From the NCBI GenBank assembly GCA_035701265.1, contig DASSNU010000021.1:1-64000 (forward strand): a DNA stretch of 64,000 nucleotides, written 5' to 3'. Both the position numbers and the translations under genes were made by a program. This DNA is from DASSNU01 sp035701265 (lineage in GTDB: Bacteria > Gemmatimonadota > Gemmatimonadetes > Gemmatimonadales > Gemmatimonadaceae). This document shows positions 60,653 through 64,000 of the stretch, piece by piece. Every line of letters begins with the position of its first letter. Position 1 is the first letter of the stretch. The notes below the pieces were generated by a model. It ran no database searches, had not been told where the DNA came from, and worked only from the letters and a program-made list of their open reading frames with translations.

Positions 60653-62857
60653 ATGAATGGCTTCCTGTCCGCGCTCGTCACCGCCACGTCGCTCGTGGCG
60701 CTCTCCTCTCCACTCGCGGCGCAGCCCACGCGCAGCGAGCTCGCGCGCTGGCAGCGCGAAGCGCAGAACGTCACGATCATCCGCGACGACTGGGGGATCG
60801 CGCACGTCTACGGGCACAGCGACGCGGATGCCGTCTTCGGGATGATCTACGCGCAGGCGGAGGACGACTTCAATCGCGTGGAGACGAACTACATCAACGC
60901 GATCGGACGATTGGCGGAAGCGGAGGGTGCGGACGAGATCTGGCGCGACCTGCGCATGAAGTTGTTCATCGATCCCGATTCCATGAAGGCGATGTACGCC
61001 CGCAGCCCGCGGTGGCTGCAGTCGCTCATGGTGGCGTGGGCGGACGGGCTCAACTTCTACCTGTACAAGCATCCCGACGTCACGCCACGTGTCATCCATC
61101 ACTTCGAGCCGTGGATGGCGCTCACCTTTTCCGAGGGGAGCATCGGCGGCGATATCGAGCGCGTGAACCTGCGCGATCTGCGTGCGTTCTACGACAGCCT
61201 GCCGCCATCGGCGTCGGCGGCCACGCACACGTCGCTCGCGCCGCGCACGACGCCTCCCCCCGAGCCGAGCGGATCGAACGGGATCGCGATCGCGCCGTCG
61301 AACACCCTGGACCACCATGCGCTCCTGCTCATCAACCCGCACACGTCGTTCTTTTTCCGCTCCGAGCTGCAGATGGTGAGCGACTCCGGATTGAACGCGT
61401 ACGGCGCGGTGACGTGGGGGCAGTTCTTCGTGTACCAGGGATTCAGCGATCGCGCCGGGTGGATGCACACCTCGAGCGGCGTGGACGCGATCGACGAATA
61501 CGCGGAGACCGTCACCCGGCACGGGAACCGGTACACGTACCGGTACGGCACCGCGGACGAGCCGGTGGTCGAGAAGCGGATCACGGTTCCATACCGCACC
61601 GAGCACGGGATGGCGCACAGGACCTTCACCGCGTTCTATACCCGGCACGGCCCCGTGGTGCGCGCGGAGAATGGAAAGTGGATCACCATCCGGCTCATGC
61701 AGGAGCCGGTCAAGGCGCTGACTCAGTCGTACCTGCGCACCAAGGCGCGCAACTACGACGAGTTCGCGCGCACCATGGAGCTGCACACGAATTCGTCCAA
61801 CAACACCATCTACGCCGACGCGGACGGCACGATCGCGTACTTCCACGGCAACTTCATCCCGCGCCGCGACACGAGCTTCGACTGGACCCAACCGGTGGAC
61901 GGGAGTGATCCGCGCACCGACTGGCACGGGGTGCTATCGCTCGACGAGACGCCGCACCTGCACAACCCGCCGAACGGCTGGCTGTACAACAGCAACAACT
62001 GGCCCTGGTCGGCCGCCGGAAAGTACAGCCCGCGGCGCGCGGATTTTCCGAAGTACGTGGAGCAGGGGCGCGAGTCGTTCCGCGGGATGCACGCGATCCG
62101 CGTGCTGCAGGGACGGCACGACTTCACCATGCAGTCGTTGATGGACGCCGCGTACGACAGCTATCTCCCCGGCTTCGAGGTGCTCCTCCCGCCGCTCATC
62201 CGCGCGTGGGACGAGCTACCGCCCACCGACTCGCTCAGCGCGATGCTGGCCGAGCAGATCGGCGAGCTGCGGCGGTGGGACTACCGGTGGGGCGTGTCGT
62301 CGGTGCCGACGTCGCTCGCCGTCTTCTGGGGGACGGAAGCGTTCCGCGCGCTGCGCGGGGATGCGGCGCGCGCCGGGATGCCGGTGGACGAATACATCGT
62401 CGAGCGCGCGCCGGGGCGCGTCCTGCTCGAAGCGCTCGCCCGGGCCAGCGATCGGCTCACTGCCGACTTCGGCAGTTGGCGCACGCCGTGGGGGGAGATC
62501 AACCGCTTCCAGCGCATCAACGACGACATCGAGTCATCCTTCGATGACTCCAAGCCGAGCATCCCGGTGGGATTCACGTCATCCCTCTGGGGGTCGCTGG
62601 CATCGTTCGGCGCGCGCCCGTATCCGAACACCAAGCGCTGGTACGGCACGAGCGGGAACAGCTTCGTAGCGGTGGTCGAGTTCGGCGACAGCGTACGCGC
62701 GGTGGCCGTCACCGCGGGCGGGGAGAGCGGCCATCCCGACTCGCCGCACTTCAACGACGAGGCCGAGCGCTACGCCACCGGCAAACTGCGCCCGGTGTAC
62801 TACTATCGCTCACAGCTCCAGGGGCACACCGAGCGGGAGTATCACCCCGGCTCGTAG
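60653..62857 (+). CDS. Exported penicillin acylase family protein (Ntn hydrolase)
   Basis: A 734-residue precursor. A signal peptide (FLSALVTATSLVALSSPLAA) precedes the A chain (VTIIRDDWGIAHVYGHSDAD, DFNRVETNYINAIGRLAEAE). The autocleavage site is Ser208 in PEPSGSNGIAIAPS, the new N terminus of the B chain, with later NNTIYADADGTIAYF. The family hydrolyses amides such as beta-lactams, acyl homoserine lactones and acyl peptides. The conserved catalytic Asn and Ser support activity. It is divergent from the glutamyltransferase gene. Confidence 0.91.
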   Translation: MNGFLSALVTATSLVALSSPLAAQPTRSELARWQREAQNVTIIRDDWGIAHVYGHSDADAVFGMIYAQAEDDFNRVETNYINAIGRLAEAEGADEIWRDLRMKLFIDPDSMKAMYARSPRWLQSLMVAWADGLNFYLYKHPDVTPRVIHHFEPWMALTFSEGSIGGDIERVNLRDLRAFYDSLPPSASAATHTSLAPRTTPPPEPSGSNGIAIAPSNTLDHHALLLINPHTSFFFRSELQMVSDSGLNAYGAVTWGQFFVYQGFSDRAGWMHTSSGVDAIDEYAETVTRHGNRYTYRYGTADEPVVEKRITVPYRTEHGMAHRTFTAFYTRHGPVVRAENGKWITIRLMQEPVKALTQSYLRTKARNYDEFARTMELHTNSSNNTIYADADGTIAYFHGNFIPRRDTSFDWTQPVDGSDPRTDWHGVLSLDETPHLHNPPNGWLYNSNNWPWSAAGKYSPRRADFPKYVEQGRESFRGMHAIRVLQGRHDFTMQSLMDAAYDSYLPGFEVLLPPLIRAWDELPPTDSLSAMLAEQIGELRRWDYRWGVSSVPTSLAVFWGTEAFRALRGDAARAGMPVDEYIVERAPGRVLLEALARASDRLTADFGSWRTPWGEINRFQRINDDIESSFDDSKPSIPVGFTSSLWGSLASFGARPYPNTKRWYGTSGNSFVAVVEFGDSVRAVAVTAGGESGHPDSPHFNDEAERYATGKLRPVYYYRSQLQGHTEREYHPGS

Positions 62858-62873
62858 CGCGCGGTTGCGCGCT
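62856..62873. terminator. Hairpin at the acylase/pirin convergent junction
   Basis: AGCGCGC and GCGCGCT around a GGTT loop, beginning within the acylase stop codon. Possible bidirectional terminator. Confidence 0.4.
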
Positions 62874-62924
62874 CGCGCGAGGAGCACGAGCGCGCAGTGG
62901 CGCAACCCGCCGCCTGGCGTGCGG

Positions 62925-63830
62925 CTACGCGCCCTTGATGAACGTCCCCTGATGCAGCTCGGCGAACGCCTGCCGCAGCTCCTCGGCAGTGTTCATCACG
63001 ATCGGCCCGCGCCACGCAACCGGCTCGCCCAGCGGGCGACCGGACACCAGCAAAAAGCGCACACCCTCGTCACCCGCCTGCACCGTCACCTCGTCGCCAC
63101 GATCGAACAGGACGAGCGACCGGTCACCAGCGGCCTCGCGCACGGGAGGCGCATCCACGCCGGCCTGTTCGGTGAGGACGCCCTGCGGAGCCGAGGCATC
63201 ACGGAAGGTGCCGCTCCCCTCGAATACGTACGCGAACGCGTGGTGCGACGTCTCCACGCCGAGCGTCTTGCGACGCCCCGGCGGTACCCAGACGTCCAGG
63301 TACTGCGGATCGGCGGCGATCCCTTCCACAGGGCCCGTCTTTCCCCAGAAGCTCCCGCTCACCACGCGCACCGTGGTCCCGTCGTCGTCCACGACCTCGG
63401 GAACATCGGCGGCGACGATGTCCTGATAGCGCGGACGTGTCATCTTGAGATGCGATGGCAGATTGGCCCACAGTTGAAAGCCGTGCATGCGCCCGCGCGT
63501 GTCCCCCTCCGGCATTTCCTGATGGAGAATCCCGCTGCCGGCGGTCATCCACTGGATGTCTCCCGCGCCCAGCGTCCCGCGATTCCCCAGACTGTCGCCG
63601 TGGCTCACGCTCCCGGCCAGGACGTAGGTGATCGTCTCGATCCCGCGGTGCGGGTGCCAGGGAAAGCCCGCCAGGTAGTCTTCCGGATGTTCGTTGCGGA
63701 AGTCGTCCAGCAGCAGGAAGGGGTCGAAGTCTTCGGTATTGCCAAATCCAAAGGCGCGCCGCAGCTTGACGCCAGCGCCTTCGATGGTCGGCTGCGCCTG
63801 CACGATGCGCTTCACGGGCCTGAGCGACAC
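62925..63830 (-). CDS. Pirin family protein
   Basis: A 301-residue bicupin. The GTG at 63830 has GGAGG six bases upstream. The metal-binding motif GFPWHPHRGIETITYVLAGS (two His in HPH), with GSGILHQEMPEG (His, Glu), is complete in the N-terminal cupin; the C-terminal cupin (SHHAFAYVFEGSGTF) is simpler. Pirins of this type act as quercetinases or redox co-regulators. The last 170 bases of the window (63831-64000) hold no gene that I can support. Confidence 0.92.
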   Translation of the reverse strand: MSLRPVKRIVQAQPTIEGAGVKLRRAFGFGNTEDFDPFLLLDDFRNEHPEDYLAGFPWHPHRGIETITYVLAGSVSHGDSLGNRGTLGAGDIQWMTAGSGILHQEMPEGDTRGRMHGFQLWANLPSHLKMTRPRYQDIVAADVPEVVDDDGTTVRVVSGSFWGKTGPVEGIAADPQYLDVWVPPGRRKTLGVETSHHAFAYVFEGSGTFRDASAPQGVLTEQAGVDAPPVREAAGDRSLVLFDRGDEVTVQAGDEGVRFLLVSGRPLGEPVAWRGPIVMNTAEELRQAFAELHQGTFIKGA

Positions 63831-64000
63831 GGTCGTCCTCCGGTGATCGGTGCCAGGGATGCTCACGAGTGAACGACGCGCGAGGTGGTGCGGTTCCCGT
63901 ACGATACCGCTGCACGGCAGGTCCCTACTAGTGTCCCCGCCCGCCGCGCGACGTCGCGCGTGCACGCCGCGGCACGCTCCGGAGCAAGCCTGACATGGAG

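Noticed and set aside
1..64000. Transposon, prophage, CRISPR array or tRNA in the window
   Set aside because: No transposase, phage structural gene, regularly spaced repeat or convincing cloverleaf was seen.

Overview
The window is GC-rich chromosomal DNA from a bacterium that most resembles Gemmatimonadota. This is an inference from gene content: two tandem Ser/Thr kinases with a membrane anchor and a C-terminal TolB/WD40-like propeller, MacB-type (ADOP) permeases with upstream PadR regulators, and many small exported enzymes. There is no rRNA, tRNA, CRISPR array, transposase or integrase to anchor the assignment.

Layout. 0-7 kb: a methyltransferase, a broken FAD monooxygenase, two metallophosphoesterases, a second methyltransferase with an internal stop, a SUKH-like protein and a frameshifted small gene. 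7-12.5 kb: the kinase pair. 12.5-34.9 kb: a long, mostly plus-strand run of small genes (VOC, YciI, DHFR-like, SnoaL-like, ICMT-like, DUF998, DUF1648, DUF3291, DUF3224, DUF1801, DJ-1/PfpI, CPBP, CDF and small membrane proteins). It contains one compact regulatory operon (exported protein, ECF sigma factor, zinc-finger anti-sigma factor, DUF4097 protein; 21.3-23.9 kb). 35-38 kb: a full ADOP permease with its PadR regulator. 38-42 kb: a TauE-like transporter with an unusual insertion and several small genes. 42.4-50.1 kb: a tightly packed operon of exported proteins (LVIVD propeller, unknown protein, multicopper oxidase, copper amine oxidase, two metallo-beta-lactamase-fold hydrolases). 50-55.5 kb: an orphan ADOP permease, a PrcB-like protein and an NfeD-like/flotillin pair. 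55.8-64 kb: a DUF488 protein, a cyanophycinase-like fusion, gamma-glutamyltransferase, penicillin acylase and a pirin.

The best candidate for an undescribed system is the copper-oxidase operon at 42.4-50.1 kb. Its genes overlap or nearly abut, nearly all products carry signal peptides, and both oxidases keep their copper ligands. It could be an envelope module that oxidises amines and opens lactones, but no substrate can be read from sequence. A second neighbourhood at 57-63 kb groups three unrelated amide-bond hydrolases around a perfect 32-bp palindrome.

A second theme is damage. Between 2 and 29 kb at least seven genes carry single-base frameshifts, in-frame stops, internal deletions or are reduced to 3' tails. 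At least two lesions lie in homopolymers, so consensus error and real decay must be separated by read data. The large operons look intact.
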